This document shows positions 45,577 through 55,287 of a DNA stretch of 64,000 nt, in pieces. Both the position numbers and the translations under genes were made by a program. The number at the start of each line of letters is the position of its first letter. Positions within the stretch are counted from its first letter, which is position 1. Source of the stretch: DATKRB01 sp963794215 (GTDB lineage Bacteria; Actinomycetota; Acidimicrobiia; Acidimicrobiales; RAAP-2). The notes under the pieces were generated by a model, which saw only the letters and a list, made by a program, of their open reading frames with translations, made no database searches and was not told the DNA's origin. The DNA lies in contig CAWCCQ010000004.1 in NCBI GenBank assembly GCA_963794215.1, positions 124,001-188,000 of the forward strand, read 5' to 3'.

Positions 45577-45873
45577 GCCTCGCCGTCCGGCGGAGGTCGG
45601 GTCCGCTGGCTCGCCGTGCTACGGCTTCGCGTGATAGCACGGATATGCCTCGGCGGCTCTCCCATGACTGTACTGATGGTACTGCAGAGTCGCCGATCGG
45701 GGGGTTGCTCTCTCGTGCGTGGTGACTGCAGTGCCACACCGTGCCTACTTGCCTGCCATCGGACGCCCTCGTTTTTGTCGATGACTTGAATTACGGGTGA
45801 ACGGGAGGAATGGATCACCTTCGGTCGACCTGCGCAGAGAACGGACCCGGTGGTGTGGGACCGACGTGCGTCT

Positions 45874-47619
45874 TTAGTAGCCTAAGGTGCCCAACGCCCG
45901 CGGTGCTCGCCGATAGGCGCTCGATGCGTACTCACTGACCATGCGCTGCGTATTGAAGAACGACCCATTGAACGCCATTGCGCCTCGACCGACCTCAGCG
46001 AATCCGTCGGGATCTGAGTAGTAGAGGGGTATGACCACGTCGCGGAGGACTCGGTAAATCTCGGCAGCGTCGGCGGTGTCCCGGACCGGATCATCGAGGT
46101 TCGGGTCTGTGGCGATTCCCCGATCGCTCCCGATCGCCCAGCCCGTCACGCCTTCGACGTGACCCTCTAGCCACCACCCATCGAGCACGCTCAGGCTCGG
46201 CACGCCGTTGATGGCCGCCTTCATCCCACTCGTGCCGGACGCTTCGTTCGGCGCAATGGGAGTGTTGAGCCACACGTCCACTCCCGCGCACAGCAGGGCG
46301 GCCAGGGTCATGCCGTAATCCTCGAGGTATATGACCGTCACGCTGGCTTCGAGGCTTCGAGCACGGGCGCTCACCCGGGCGATGATCTCCTTGCCCTCGA
46401 TGTCTAGAGGGTGGGCCTTGCCGCCGTAGAGCACCTGCAGCGGTCCGACCTCTTCGGATAACCGTCGGAGCTGCTGGGGATCGTCGAGGAGAAGGTCGTT
46501 GCGCTTGTACGCCGCGGCGCGGCGCGCGACGCCGATGGTGAGCACCGAGGAGTCGAGCGAGTGCCCGGACCGTTGGGCGACCTCGTCGAGCAGTACCCGC
46601 TTGGCCTCGCCGTGCGCCTGTCGGATCTCGCCCGGCGGGATCGCCACCGCGTAGCGCAGCAACGCGTTGTCGTGCCGCCAGCCGGGGACGTGGCGGTCGA
46701 AGAGCCGCTGGGAACTTGGCGCCGCCCAGGTGGCGACGTGTACGCCGTTGGTCACCGACCGAACCAGCCGTCGCGGGAACATCGCCTGGGACAGCAGCGC
46801 GTGCCGGCGAGCGACTCCGTTGATGAACCCGGCGAAGAACATGCCGACAATCGTCATGTTGAGCTCGTCGTCGACAATGCACCCCAGCTGCTCGAGGCCC
46901 TTGGTCAGCGGGACTCCCAGCACCTCCTCCACCACCTCGCCAGCGAACCGGTCATGTCCTGCCGGCACCGGGGTGTGGGTGGTGAACACACATCGGTCTC
47001 GGAGCCCGTCGAGCTCCGATCCGGTCGCCTGCAGCGCCCCGTCCGGCCCACGTGCGAGCAAGGCGACCGGCACGAGCGCTGCGTGTCCCTCGTTCATGTG
47101 GTAGGTCGCGATGTCGTGACCGAGCGCGCGCACCATGGCCGCACCGCCGAGTCCCAACACGGCCTCCTGGGACAGTCGGAGCACCGGATCGCCCGGATAG
47201 AGGCGGTCGGTGATGGCCTGGTCCGCGGGATGGTTCTCGCCCAGGCGGGTGTCGAGGAAGTAGATCGGCACCTGGTGGCCCCCCACTCCCTTGAGGGTGA
47301 GCCGCCACCCGCCGACAGCTACCCGGCGACCACCGATCGAGACCTCGACCTGCTCGTCCATTCTGTGGAGCTGGTCGGCGGGCGACCAGTGCGCCGGATG
47401 CTCGACCTGGTGCCCTCGCGGGTCGAGGGACTGCGAGAGGAACCCGTCGTGATAGACGAGGGTGACGCCGATCAGTGGTAGGCCCAGGTCTGCGGCAGCC
47501 CGGAGGTGGTCGCCGGCTAGGACGCCGAGCCCGCCGCTGTAAGTGGGGAAAGAGTCCGATACGGCGATCTCCATTGAGAAGTACGCGATCTCCGTGGGTT
47601 CGGTGGCTGGCGGTTCCAT
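45874..47619 (-). CDS. glgP: Alpha-glucan (glycogen/maltodextrin) phosphorylase
   Basis: This PLP-dependent GT35 enzyme (581 aa) is of the shorter actinobacterial/archaeal type. It begins EIAYFSMEIAVSDSFPTYSGGLGVLAGDHL. It has ATYHMNEGHAALVPVALL, FTTHTPVPAGHDRF, SVTNGVHVATWA, RRAAAYKRNDLLLDDPQQL and the PLP lysine region APNEASGTSGMKAAINGVPSLS. It releases glucose-1-phosphate from storage glucan. It stands alone on this strand. Confidence 0.94.
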   Translation of the reverse strand: MEPPATEPTEIAYFSMEIAVSDSFPTYSGGLGVLAGDHLRAAADLGLPLIGVTLVYHDGFLSQSLDPRGHQVEHPAHWSPADQLHRMDEQVEVSIGGRRVAVGGWRLTLKGVGGHQVPIYFLDTRLGENHPADQAITDRLYPGDPVLRLSQEAVLGLGGAAMVRALGHDIATYHMNEGHAALVPVALLARGPDGALQATGSELDGLRDRCVFTTHTPVPAGHDRFAGEVVEEVLGVPLTKGLEQLGCIVDDELNMTIVGMFFAGFINGVARRHALLSQAMFPRRLVRSVTNGVHVATWAAPSSQRLFDRHVPGWRHDNALLRYAVAIPPGEIRQAHGEAKRVLLDEVAQRSGHSLDSSVLTIGVARRAAAYKRNDLLLDDPQQLRRLSEEVGPLQVLYGGKAHPLDIEGKEIIARVSARARSLEASVTVIYLEDYGMTLAALLCAGVDVWLNTPIAPNEASGTSGMKAAINGVPSLSVLDGWWLEGHVEGVTGWAIGSDRGIATDPNLDDPVRDTADAAEIYRVLRDVVIPLYYSDPDGFAEVGRGAMAFNGSFFNTQRMVSEYASSAYRRAPRALGTLGY

Positions 47620-47743
47620 GGCGTTCCACGGTACCTAGTCTCTGCAGCGGGCCTGACCGCGCATGGGGCCGGTGGGGTTCAGGGCACTTGGGTCGCTCCC
47701 TCGGTAGTCTCCCAGGACGTCAGCGTCGGGGGAGGGACAGCGG

Positions 47744-50266
47744 GTGCAGCAGCTGCTGAGCGGGATACGGGTCGTCGAGCTGGCTCACGGCGTCGCCGGC
47801 TGCTACTGCGGCAAGTTGTTCGCCGATCTTGGTGCCGACGTCGTCAAGGTCGAGCTCCCCGAGGGAGACGAGCTGCGCCGCCTGGGTGATGGGGGCGGCC
47901 CCGACGACCGGCCGCCAAGCGGGGCGTTCTTGCACCTCAACACCAACAAACGCAGCACGGTGCTCGACTCTGCCGCGGACGGCGACCGCGAACGCCTCGC
48001 CCGTCTCGTCGACCGCGCCCAACTCGTGATCGAGTCTTCGGGCCGTGGTCAGATGGCGACTTGGGGATTGAGCTGGGACGCCGCGGCATCGAGGGCGCCC
48101 GCACTTTCGGTGGTGCACATCAGCGGCTTCGGAACGACCGGCCCCTACGCCGGGTTCCGCTGGGACGACCTAGTGGTCCAAGCGGTCAGCGGCGCCCTTG
48201 TGCGCGGACGCACCGACGCAGGCCCGGTACGCCTGCCCGGACACCTGGCCCTGTGCTTCGTCGGCAACGTGGCGGCGCTCGGCGGGCTGGCCGCAGTGCT
48301 CCACGCCGAGTCGACCGGCCGGGGTTCGTTCGTGGACTCCTCGGCCGTCGAGGCGTTGGCCACCATGCCGGCGCGGGCGACGACTCTTCTGGCGTACCAG
48401 TACCGAGGCGGCGCCCCCGGCGCGCTGCGCGGGAGCGTGGCGAGCGACACGCTCATCCCGACCGGTGTCTATCCGTGTGCGGACGGGTACATGGCCATGA
48501 TGTCCACCCCTCAGCAACTGGGCGAGATGCTCGAGGTCCTCGACGACGAGAACCTCAAAGCAGCGTTCGCCCGCCCCGATGCCTTCGAGCGGGGGGAGAC
48601 CAAAGAGGCAGTCGACGCCGCCCTCTACCCCTGGCTCTTGGCTCGGACGCGCGCCGAGGCCACCGCTGCAGCCCAGAAGGTGGGGTGGCCCCTCGCTGGC
48701 GTGAACTCACCAGCCGAGGTCCTCGAGGCCGAGCACCTGCGTCAACGGGGGTTCTGGGTGCACACCGACGATCCGCGGGTGGGCGCACTCGATCTGCCCG
48801 GCCCCCCTTGCCGGTTCTCCGAAGGTGGTTGGGCGATCCGGCGCCTCGCCCCGGTCCTGGGCGGGCACGACTCCGAGATCGACGCCGAGGTGGACGCACC
48901 GCTCATGGCCGTAGCCGAGCCGACGGGGGCCTGGAAGGTACCTGCATCTGGCGCGCGCCGGGCGAGCGCCACGCCGCCGTTGAGCGGCATCCGGGTGCTC
49001 GACATGACCACCGTGTGGTCCGGCCCCTATGCCACGATGCTTCTTGGCGACCTCGGCGCGGAGGTCATCCGTGTCGAGAACCCGTGGGTGCTCCCGCCGA
49101 CGACCAAGGGCTACCAGGCTCGTCCGACCATCTCGAACCTCCTCGGGTACCTCGGGTCGTTGTACGGGCCCGCCCGGCCCGATCGGCCCGATCGGCCATG
49201 GAACCGCCACACGATGAACAACTGCCTCGGCCGCAACAAGTTGTCGTGCACGATCGACACCAGGCGCCCCGAAGGTCGCGAGCTGCTGCTGCGCCTGGCC
49301 GAGCGGTCCGATGTCTTCGTGGACAACTTCAAGGCGAGCGGACTGGACCGCATCGGCATCCACACGAGCGAGCTGCAGGCGCGTAACCCTCGGCTGATCG
49401 TCGTCCGGATGCCTCCGGCGGGCCTCACTGGTGACTGGTCCGGGTACACCGGGTTCGGTGCCCAGTTCGACGGCCTCACGAGTCTGCTCTGGCTGTGCGG
49501 GCATCGAGGGTCAGGCCTTACGACCAGTCCCGCCACCACGTACATGGACGGCGCGTCGGGACCTGGCATGGCCTTCGCGACGATCGCCGCGCTCAGGTAT
49601 CGGTCGGCCACCGGCCGCGGACAGATGGTCGAGTTCGCGCAGAGCGAGAACGTCCTCAACCACCTCGGGGATGTGTTCGTCGACTATGAGCTCGGTGTCG
49701 AGCCCCAACGTTGGGGCAACCGCGATCCACTGTGCGCGCCCCAGGGCTTGTACCGCTGCGCGGGAACGGACCAGTGGATCGCCATCTCGGTGGCGGATGA
49801 CGAGTCGTGGCGGGCCCTCGCCGCGGTGATGGGCAGCGCCGATCTTGGTCGAGATCCCCGGTTCGCCGATGCGGCGTCACGCCAGGCACGCCACGATGAG
49901 CTCGACGAGTTGATCGGTGCCTGGGCGGTGAACCAGTCGGCGCTCGAGGCCTTCCAAGCGCTCCAGGGGGCAGGGGTGACCGCGGGCCCGTTCTTGGACG
50001 ACGAGTCGTTTGCCGCAGACGCGCATTTTCGCAGCCGAGGTTGGCAGCGCCCGCTCGAGAGCCTCGACGTCGGCACCCACCTCCACCCCGGATTGGCCTA
50101 TCGAGGTGTTCCCCAGGCGTGGCGTCGCGGCTCACCTGTGTTGGGACAGGACAACGAGTACGTCTACAAGGAGCTTCTCGGCGTTTCCGACGTGGATTTC
50201 GAGCGCTATCGCGAGCAGAAGATGCTCGCCGACGACTACCTCGATCCGCTCGGAGAGCCCTATTAG
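47744..50266 (+). CDS. Double-domain type III CoA transferase (CaiB/BaiF family)
   Basis: This 840-aa protein is two CoA-transferase III domains in tandem. Domain 1 (about 1-385) begins LLSGIRVVELAHGVAGCYCGKLFADLGADVVKVE; domain 2 (about 405-840) begins PLSGIRVLDMTTVWSGPYATMLLGDLGAEVIRVENP. The second has the segment TYMDGASGPGMAFATIAALRY, with an Asp where the catalytic Asp is expected. The first has RLPGHLALCFVGNVAALGG there, without an obvious Asp, so only domain 2 may be catalytic. Single-domain members are usually near 400 aa. The substrate is unknown. Confidence 0.85.
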   Translation: MQQLLSGIRVVELAHGVAGCYCGKLFADLGADVVKVELPEGDELRRLGDGGGPDDRPPSGAFLHLNTNKRSTVLDSAADGDRERLARLVDRAQLVIESSGRGQMATWGLSWDAAASRAPALSVVHISGFGTTGPYAGFRWDDLVVQAVSGALVRGRTDAGPVRLPGHLALCFVGNVAALGGLAAVLHAESTGRGSFVDSSAVEALATMPARATTLLAYQYRGGAPGALRGSVASDTLIPTGVYPCADGYMAMMSTPQQLGEMLEVLDDENLKAAFARPDAFERGETKEAVDAALYPWLLARTRAEATAAAQKVGWPLAGVNSPAEVLEAEHLRQRGFWVHTDDPRVGALDLPGPPCRFSEGGWAIRRLAPVLGGHDSEIDAEVDAPLMAVAEPTGAWKVPASGARRASATPPLSGIRVLDMTTVWSGPYATMLLGDLGAEVIRVENPWVLPPTTKGYQARPTISNLLGYLGSLYGPARPDRPDRPWNRHTMNNCLGRNKLSCTIDTRRPEGRELLLRLAERSDVFVDNFKASGLDRIGIHTSELQARNPRLIVVRMPPAGLTGDWSGYTGFGAQFDGLTSLLWLCGHRGSGLTTSPATTYMDGASGPGMAFATIAALRYRSATGRGQMVEFAQSENVLNHLGDVFVDYELGVEPQRWGNRDPLCAPQGLYRCAGTDQWIAISVADDESWRALAAVMGSADLGRDPRFADAASRQARHDELDELIGAWAVNQSALEAFQALQGAGVTAGPFLDDESFAADAHFRSRGWQRPLESLDVGTHLHPGLAYRGVPQAWRRGSPVLGQDNEYVYKELLGVSDVDFERYREQKMLADDYLDPLGEPY

Positions 50267-50420
50267 GAGAGGCCTGTTGGACGAGAGACACGGACTGCGC
50301 AACGAGACATGTCGTGCGTGCGGCGCTGAACTGAGTCTCGAGCGCCGTCGGTCGAAGATTCACAGGTGACACTCAGGGCATCTCCAGCGGGAACTTTGGG
50401 CGTCGTTCTCTACTGGAGAC

Positions 50421-50783
50421 ATGGCATCGCATCCCCGCCGGCGACAGGTACGGAACCACCCAGCTGGTGGGGCCCGTGACCGGGCAATGGCCAGAGTTCG
50501 TCGTGTTACCACCACCCTCGCCGTGGGCGCGTGCGCAGTTGCTGCCAGCCTGGGCCTCCTGGTCGCTTCGGACGCCAAGACGGGCTCTTCGGCGACAGCA
50601 TCGTCGGCGAGGGCCGGGGCGACCACCACGAGCACGGCGACGACGACCCCCACGGCGTCGGCAGCTTCGGCGTCAACGGCGACCGCGGACGCCACTACCA
50701 CGACCACCCCGGCATCAACGACCACGACGACCACCAAGGCGGCCGCGTCGGCCAAGCCGACCACAACGTCTGGGCAATCATGA
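50421..50783 (+). CDS. Secreted Thr/Ala-rich protein heading the ApbE operon
   Basis: This 120-aa protein has a basic N-terminus and a hydrophobic signal or anchor helix (TLAVGACAVAASLGLLVAS). The rest is only low-complexity Thr/Ala/Ser. Its TGA overlaps the ApbE start (ATGA). In comparable operons this position is held by a secreted protein with an FMN-binding domain that ApbE flavinylates. Here no FMN-binding domain is present after the linker. It may be a truncated flavin carrier or a plain surface protein. An inner start (ATG 50487, MARVRRVTT) would place the signal helix closer to the N-terminus. Confidence 0.6.
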   Translation: MASHPRRRQVRNHPAGGARDRAMARVRRVTTTLAVGACAVAASLGLLVASDAKTGSSATASSARAGATTTSTATTTPTASAASASTATADATTTTTPASTTTTTTKAAASAKPTTTSGQS

Positions 50784-51745
50784 TCCGGTCCTCGAAGGAC
50801 CCAATCGCAACCCGTTCCTTGCGTGCCATCGGCACCACTGCGGTGGTCGCCGTGACCGATGTGGACCGGGCGGACGAAGCGTTGGCCTACCTGGCTGACG
50901 AGCTTGCCGCACTTGACGAGGCCTGCAGTCGTTTTCGCGATGATTCGGAGATCCGTCGCCTCGAGCGTCGAAGCAACGGGCAGCCCGTGATTGTCGGCCC
51001 GCTCCTGTTCGAGGCCATCCGAGTCGGCTGCGACGTGGCCGTCCTGACTGCGGGCACGGTGGACCCAACGGTCGGTTCGGCACTCGTCGATCTTGGCTAC
51101 GACCGGGACTTCGACGCGATTGGCGCCGTCGCCGAGGTGGACCACCCTCCGGAGCCTGCCCCGGGTTGGTGGCGGATTTGCTTGGACCCTGATCTGTGCT
51201 CGGTCGGTGTCCCCGCCGGTGTCCATCTCGATCTCGGTGCCACCGCCAAGGCGTTCGCGGCTGACCGGGCGGCCAATGGGCTGGCCTCGCGCCTGGGGTG
51301 TGGCGTGCTGGTCAACTTGGGCGGTGACGTGGCGGTGGCCGGGCAACCTCCCGGCGACGGTTGGGCGGTGGGGATCGCCTCGCACTGTAGGGCCAGCGCA
51401 GACGAGGTGGACGTGGTCCTGTCCCTCAACCAGGGCGCCGTGGCCACGTCGGGCACGACTGGCCGAACCTGGACGCGTGGTGCCCGGCAGCTCCATCACA
51501 TCGTCGACCCGTGGACCGGGGAGCCGGCACCGCCGGTGTGGTCCTTGGTGTCGACACTGGCGCGCAACTGCGTCGAGGCCAACGCCTGGAGCACGGCCGC
51601 GGTGGTCTGGGGTCTCGACGCAGTTGGCAACTTGGCGATCAACGGCGTACCCGCACGGCTAGTGGACGCCAAGGGAAGGGTCACGGTCGTTGGTTCGTGG
51701 CCCACTGAATTTCGAAGCGACCATCAGCGAGGACGAGGGGCGTGA
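50780..51745 (+). CDS. apbE: ApbE-family FAD:protein FMN transferase
   Basis: This 321-aa ApbE protein covalently attaches FMN to Thr/Ser of exported proteins. It shows FRDDSEIRRLE, GTVDPTVGSALVDLGYD, HLDLGATAKAFAADRAA, VNLGGDVAVAGQPP, HHIVDPWTGEPA and the metal-binding end SLVSTLARNCVEANAWSTAAVVWG. No signal peptide is visible, although many ApbE proteins are exported. The gene overlaps both neighbours by four bases. Confidence 0.9.
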   Translation: MIRSSKDPIATRSLRAIGTTAVVAVTDVDRADEALAYLADELAALDEACSRFRDDSEIRRLERRSNGQPVIVGPLLFEAIRVGCDVAVLTAGTVDPTVGSALVDLGYDRDFDAIGAVAEVDHPPEPAPGWWRICLDPDLCSVGVPAGVHLDLGATAKAFAADRAANGLASRLGCGVLVNLGGDVAVAGQPPGDGWAVGIASHCRASADEVDVVLSLNQGAVATSGTTGRTWTRGARQLHHIVDPWTGEPAPPVWSLVSTLARNCVEANAWSTAAVVWGLDAVGNLAINGVPARLVDAKGRVTVVGSWPTEFRSDHQRGRGA

Positions 51746-52386
51746 TGCTTGCGACCACGTCGACGACCGTCTGGTATGCCATGCGGGCAACGGGCGTAGT
51801 GGCCCTGGCGCTGCTGAGCGGCACGATGGTGCTGGGTATCCTGACCGCCGGGCGCGCCAAGAGCCGTTCTTGGCCGGCATTCGCGCTCGCCGACCTCCAC
51901 AAGCGGGTGGCGCTGATCGCCGCCGCGTTCGTGGCCATGCACGTCCTCACGGCCGTTCTCGACACCTACATCCATGTCGGATGGCTCGCTGTTGCCGTGC
52001 CGTTCGCCTCGCCGTACCGGCCCCTTTGGACCGGCTTGGGGACGTTGGGCGTCGATCTGATCCTGGCAGTTCTTGCCTCGGGTGCCCTGCGTCAGCGCAT
52101 CAGCGCCAGGGCCTGGCGACGCATCCACTGGCTGACCTACGCGAGTTGGCCGGTAGCGATGGCCCACTCCCTCGGCATGGGCACCGATGCCGCCGCGCTG
52201 TGGATGGACGCGCTGGCCGCCCTCTGCATGATCGCGGTACTCGGCTCGCTCGCGTGGAGGATCGGTGATCACGCACGGAGCAAGGCTCGGTCCGCCAGGG
52301 TGGGGGCACGCACTTGGGCCGCCAGGGCGTCGATCTCCGGACGGGGCGAGCTGCCCGCGGACCTCGCAAGGAGGGTTGGCGAATGA
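51742..52386 (+). CDS. Ferric-reductase-like transmembrane cytochrome b protein
   Basis: This 214-aa membrane protein has about six helices. Two His pairs are spaced for two stacked hemes: DLHKRVALIAAAFVAMHVL (13 residues between the His) and RRIHWLTYASWPVAMAHSL (12 between). This is the ferric-reductase/NOX heme-domain pattern without the flavin and NADPH domains. It would carry electrons across the membrane between the cytosolic NuoF-like protein and an outside acceptor. It starts at GTG 51742, overlapping the apbE stop. Confidence 0.85.
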   Translation: MMLATTSTTVWYAMRATGVVALALLSGTMVLGILTAGRAKSRSWPAFALADLHKRVALIAAAFVAMHVLTAVLDTYIHVGWLAVAVPFASPYRPLWTGLGTLGVDLILAVLASGALRQRISARAWRRIHWLTYASWPVAMAHSLGMGTDAAALWMDALAALCMIAVLGSLAWRIGDHARSKARSARVGARTWAARASISGRGELPADLARRVGE

Positions 52387-53705
52387 TCGTGGGAACGGTT
52401 GCAACGACAGGGAGCCCCTCGGCAGTGACCAGACGCCTCCTGGGCGCAGGCCGCGCGCAAGGGGCGCGCGTCGATCTCCTCGCCCATGTGGCTACCCACG
52501 GACGGCTGTCGTTTCCCTCGCACGACGACCCGGGCTGGAGGACCGTGACCGCAGAAGCGGTCGCGCAGTCCGGACTTGTGGGCAGGGGCGGCGCAGCCTT
52601 TCCGACCGCGGTCAAGTGGCGGTCGGTCGCACGGTGCGCCGATCGACCGATGGTCGTCGTCAATGCGATGGAGGGGGAACCGGCGAGCGCCAAGGACCAC
52701 GTGCTTCTTTGCGAGGTGCCGCACCTGGTGCTCGACGGGGCCCAGGTCGCTGCCGAAGTGGTCGGTGCAGCGGAGATCTTGATCTGTGTGGCCGACGACG
52801 ACGATTCGGCCGCCGCCTCCGTCGGCCGAGCGCTCGACGAACGCCAAGGGGACCGCATCGAGCGATGCCCGATGTCGGTGGTCCGTCCGCCGGGCCGTTA
52901 CGTGGTCGGCGAGGAGTCGGCACTTGTCACGTGGCTCGACCATCGGCGGGGTGTCCCGGCTTTCCGTCTCGACAAGTCGGTGCCTCTGGCGGTCAAGAAT
53001 CGACCGGCGCTTGTGCACAATCCCGAGACATTGGCTCACGTCGCGCTCATCGCCCGACACGGACCGGGTTGGTTCCGGCAGGCAGGGATCCCCGATGCGC
53101 CGGGTTCGGTCTTGGTGACCATCAGCGGGGCGGTGCAGCGGCCTGGGGTGTTCGAGGTCGAACTCGGGACGTCAGTCGCCGATGTCGTCGGTCGAGCGGG
53201 GCCGCCGACAGAGCTGTCCGCGGTGCTCCTCGGCGGGTACGGCGGCAGCTGGCTCGACAGGTCCGAGCTCGCAACCCCGTATGCTCCGGGACCGTTGCAC
53301 GCAGCGGGCGCCACCCTGGGCGCGGGAGTCGTGGTCGCCCTGCCCGCCAGCTCGTGCGGCATCACCGAAACGGCGCGCATCACGCGCTATATGGCGGCTC
53401 AGAGCGCTGGCCAATGCGGTCCCTGCGTGTTCGGACTGCCGGCAATCGCCGCCGATCTCGAGCAGCTGGCGGCCGGTCGATCAGGACCAGGCGGACCCGA
53501 TCGGATGCGGGCGCGGGTGGCGAGCATCGAGCATCGGGGCGCATGCGGGCACCCCGACGGTGTGGCCCGGCTGGTACGCAGCGCGCTGTCGGTGTTCGCC
53601 AGTGACGTGCTTGCTCACGCCGGGGGCCATGGCTGCACCGCGCATGGTGCCCGCAGCGTTCTGACGCTGCCCGCAATTACTACCTGGATCAAGAGCGCAT
53701 CATGA
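52383..53705 (+). CDS. NuoF/RnfC-like SLBB flavoprotein
   Basis: This 440-aa protein resembles NADH:quinone oxidoreductase subunit F. The FMN/NAD region is VAQSGLVGRGGAAFPTAVKW, then VNAMEGEPASAKDHVLL and RYVVGEESALVTWLD. An SLBB domain (VLVTISGAVQRPGVFEVELG) follows. The C-terminal 4Fe-4S region has AGQCGPCVFGLPA and a later GACGHPDG, short of the usual full Cys spacing. It probably takes electrons from NADH or from the adjacent ferredoxin and feeds the heme membrane protein. Confidence 0.85.
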   Translation: MIVGTVATTGSPSAVTRRLLGAGRAQGARVDLLAHVATHGRLSFPSHDDPGWRTVTAEAVAQSGLVGRGGAAFPTAVKWRSVARCADRPMVVVNAMEGEPASAKDHVLLCEVPHLVLDGAQVAAEVVGAAEILICVADDDDSAAASVGRALDERQGDRIERCPMSVVRPPGRYVVGEESALVTWLDHRRGVPAFRLDKSVPLAVKNRPALVHNPETLAHVALIARHGPGWFRQAGIPDAPGSVLVTISGAVQRPGVFEVELGTSVADVVGRAGPPTELSAVLLGGYGGSWLDRSELATPYAPGPLHAAGATLGAGVVVALPASSCGITETARITRYMAAQSAGQCGPCVFGLPAIAADLEQLAAGRSGPGGPDRMRARVASIEHRGACGHPDGVARLVRSALSVFASDVLAHAGGHGCTAHGARSVLTLPAITTWIKSAS

Positions 53706-53965
53706 GGTCGTCACGACAGCGGGCAACTCGGTTGCGCATCCGGGTCGACCCGGTGGCCTGCGACGCCTATGGGTTCTGCGCGGAGATCCTCCCCGAACGG
53801 GTGACGATCGACGAGTGGGGCTACCCGATCGTCGACGGTACGCCGATCGACCCGACGCTCGTTGCGCTGGCCACCCGGGCGGTTACCGACTGTCCCCGCC
53901 GAGCCGTGCTGCTCGAGCAGCTGTCACCGGACCCCAAGACCGTTCAGGCCAGCCCCCGCAGCTGA
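53702..53965 (+). CDS. [3Fe-4S] ferredoxin of the ApbE operon
   Basis: This 87-aa ferredoxin has CDAYGFC and a later DCPRRAVLL, the CxxxxxC...CP pattern of single [3Fe-4S] ferredoxins. The ATG overlaps the stop of the NuoF-like gene. It is the likely cytosolic electron carrier for this module. Its 3' end overlaps the convergent glutamate dehydrogenase gene by 22 bases. Confidence 0.88.
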   Translation: MRSSRQRATRLRIRVDPVACDAYGFCAEILPERVTIDEWGYPIVDGTPIDPTLVALATRAVTDCPRRAVLLEQLSPDPKTVQASPRS

Positions 53966-55182
53966 GCCGCCTCGGCCACCCGGGCTATCCCGATCATGTA
54001 GGCAGCGGTGCGCAGGTCGACATGACGCTCGAGGTGCTGTCGCCAGACCTGTGCGAAAGCTCGCTCCAAGAACCCCAGCAGCTCGGTGTTGAACCGTTCC
54101 TCAGTCCACTGGAACTCGGTGAGGTTGGCCGTCCACTCGAAGTAGCTGCCCGCCACCCCGCCGGCATTGGCGAGGATGTCGGGGAGCACCGTGACCCCGC
54201 CGTCGCGCAGGACGGCGTCGGCCTCGGGGGTGACCGGATGGTTGGCACCCTCGACGACGAGTGCGGCTCGCACTCGTGAGACGTTCGAGGTGTCGATGGC
54301 GTTCTCGAGAGCGGAGGGGATTAGCACGTCGCAGTCGAGGGCGAGCAGCTCGGCGTTGGTCACGAAGTCGCCGGTCCGGGCCTCTTTGAGCAATGCACCC
54401 GACTGGACCTCGTCGAGCAGCGTCGGTACGTCGATGCCATCAGGGACGTGGCGCCCTCCTGACACGTCCGAGACGCCAACCACCAGCGCGCCCTGCTCGC
54501 TGGCGAACCGTGCGACGTGTCGGCCTACGTTTCCAAACCCCTGGACCACGATCCGTCGACCCGCCAGCTGGCGGCCCTGGGCGCCCAACGTGGCGGCGGT
54601 GACGGCCACGACGCCTCGCCCGGTGGCCTCGAGACGACCGCGGATGCCACCGAGGGAGAGTGGCTTACCCGTGGCCACGGCGGGAGACCAACCAGCCCGG
54701 GACGAGTAGGCGTCCATCACCCATCCCATGACGCGTGCGTCCGTGTTCACGTCGGGCGCTAGGACGTCGAGGTTGGGGCCGATGATCCCCGAGATGGCGT
54801 GGGTGAAGGACCGGGTCGCGGCCTCTAGCTCCCGCGACGACAGCGCGGCTGGGTCGACGTTCAGGCCGCCCTTGGCGCCACCAAAAGGGAGGTCGAGCAG
54901 GCCAGACTTCCAGGTCATCAGAGACGCAAGTGCCCGTACCTCGTCGAGGTCGGTACTTGGATGGAACCGGAGTCCACCTTTGAACGGGCCGCGCGCGCCG
55001 TTGTGCTGCACGCGGTAGCCACGAAAGACCAGTACCGAACCGTCGTCGGCGTGGATCGGTACCTGCACGTCGAGCTGCCGGTAGGGGCTCGCCAGCAGGA
55101 CTCTCACGCTGTCGGGCAGATCCAGCAGTGCCGACGCGTCGTCGACGTAGGTGTTGACTGATTCGGAGAACGAGGCGGCCAT
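53944..55182 (-). CDS. gdhA: Glutamate dehydrogenase (Glu/Leu/Phe/Val family)
   Basis: This 412-aa hexameric-type glutamate dehydrogenase has FRGYRVQHNGARGPFKGGLRFHP, the catalytic Lys in LPFGGAKGGLNVDP, the Asp-bearing DVLAPDVNTDARVMGWVMDAY, and the nucleotide-binding motif VVQGFGNVGRHVA. PDILANAGGVAGSYFEW follows. It interconverts glutamate and 2-oxoglutarate. It starts at ATG 55182; the frame is open further upstream but without family sequence. It is convergent with the ferredoxin gene. Confidence 0.93.
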   Translation of the reverse strand: MAASFSESVNTYVDDASALLDLPDSVRVLLASPYRQLDVQVPIHADDGSVLVFRGYRVQHNGARGPFKGGLRFHPSTDLDEVRALASLMTWKSGLLDLPFGGAKGGLNVDPAALSSRELEAATRSFTHAISGIIGPNLDVLAPDVNTDARVMGWVMDAYSSRAGWSPAVATGKPLSLGGIRGRLEATGRGVVAVTAATLGAQGRQLAGRRIVVQGFGNVGRHVARFASEQGALVVGVSDVSGGRHVPDGIDVPTLLDEVQSGALLKEARTGDFVTNAELLALDCDVLIPSALENAIDTSNVSRVRAALVVEGANHPVTPEADAVLRDGGVTVLPDILANAGGVAGSYFEWTANLTEFQWTEERFNTELLGFLERAFAQVWRQHLERHVDLRTAAYMIGIARVAEAAQLRGLA

Positions 55183-55287
55183 GTCAATGGAGGCTACGGA
55201 CTGGCGGCTAGCGCTACCAACCCGATTCCGGTCGCCCCGATGTCGAGGGTACGAGTGCACCGTCGCGCACGAGCGCCACGCAACCAG

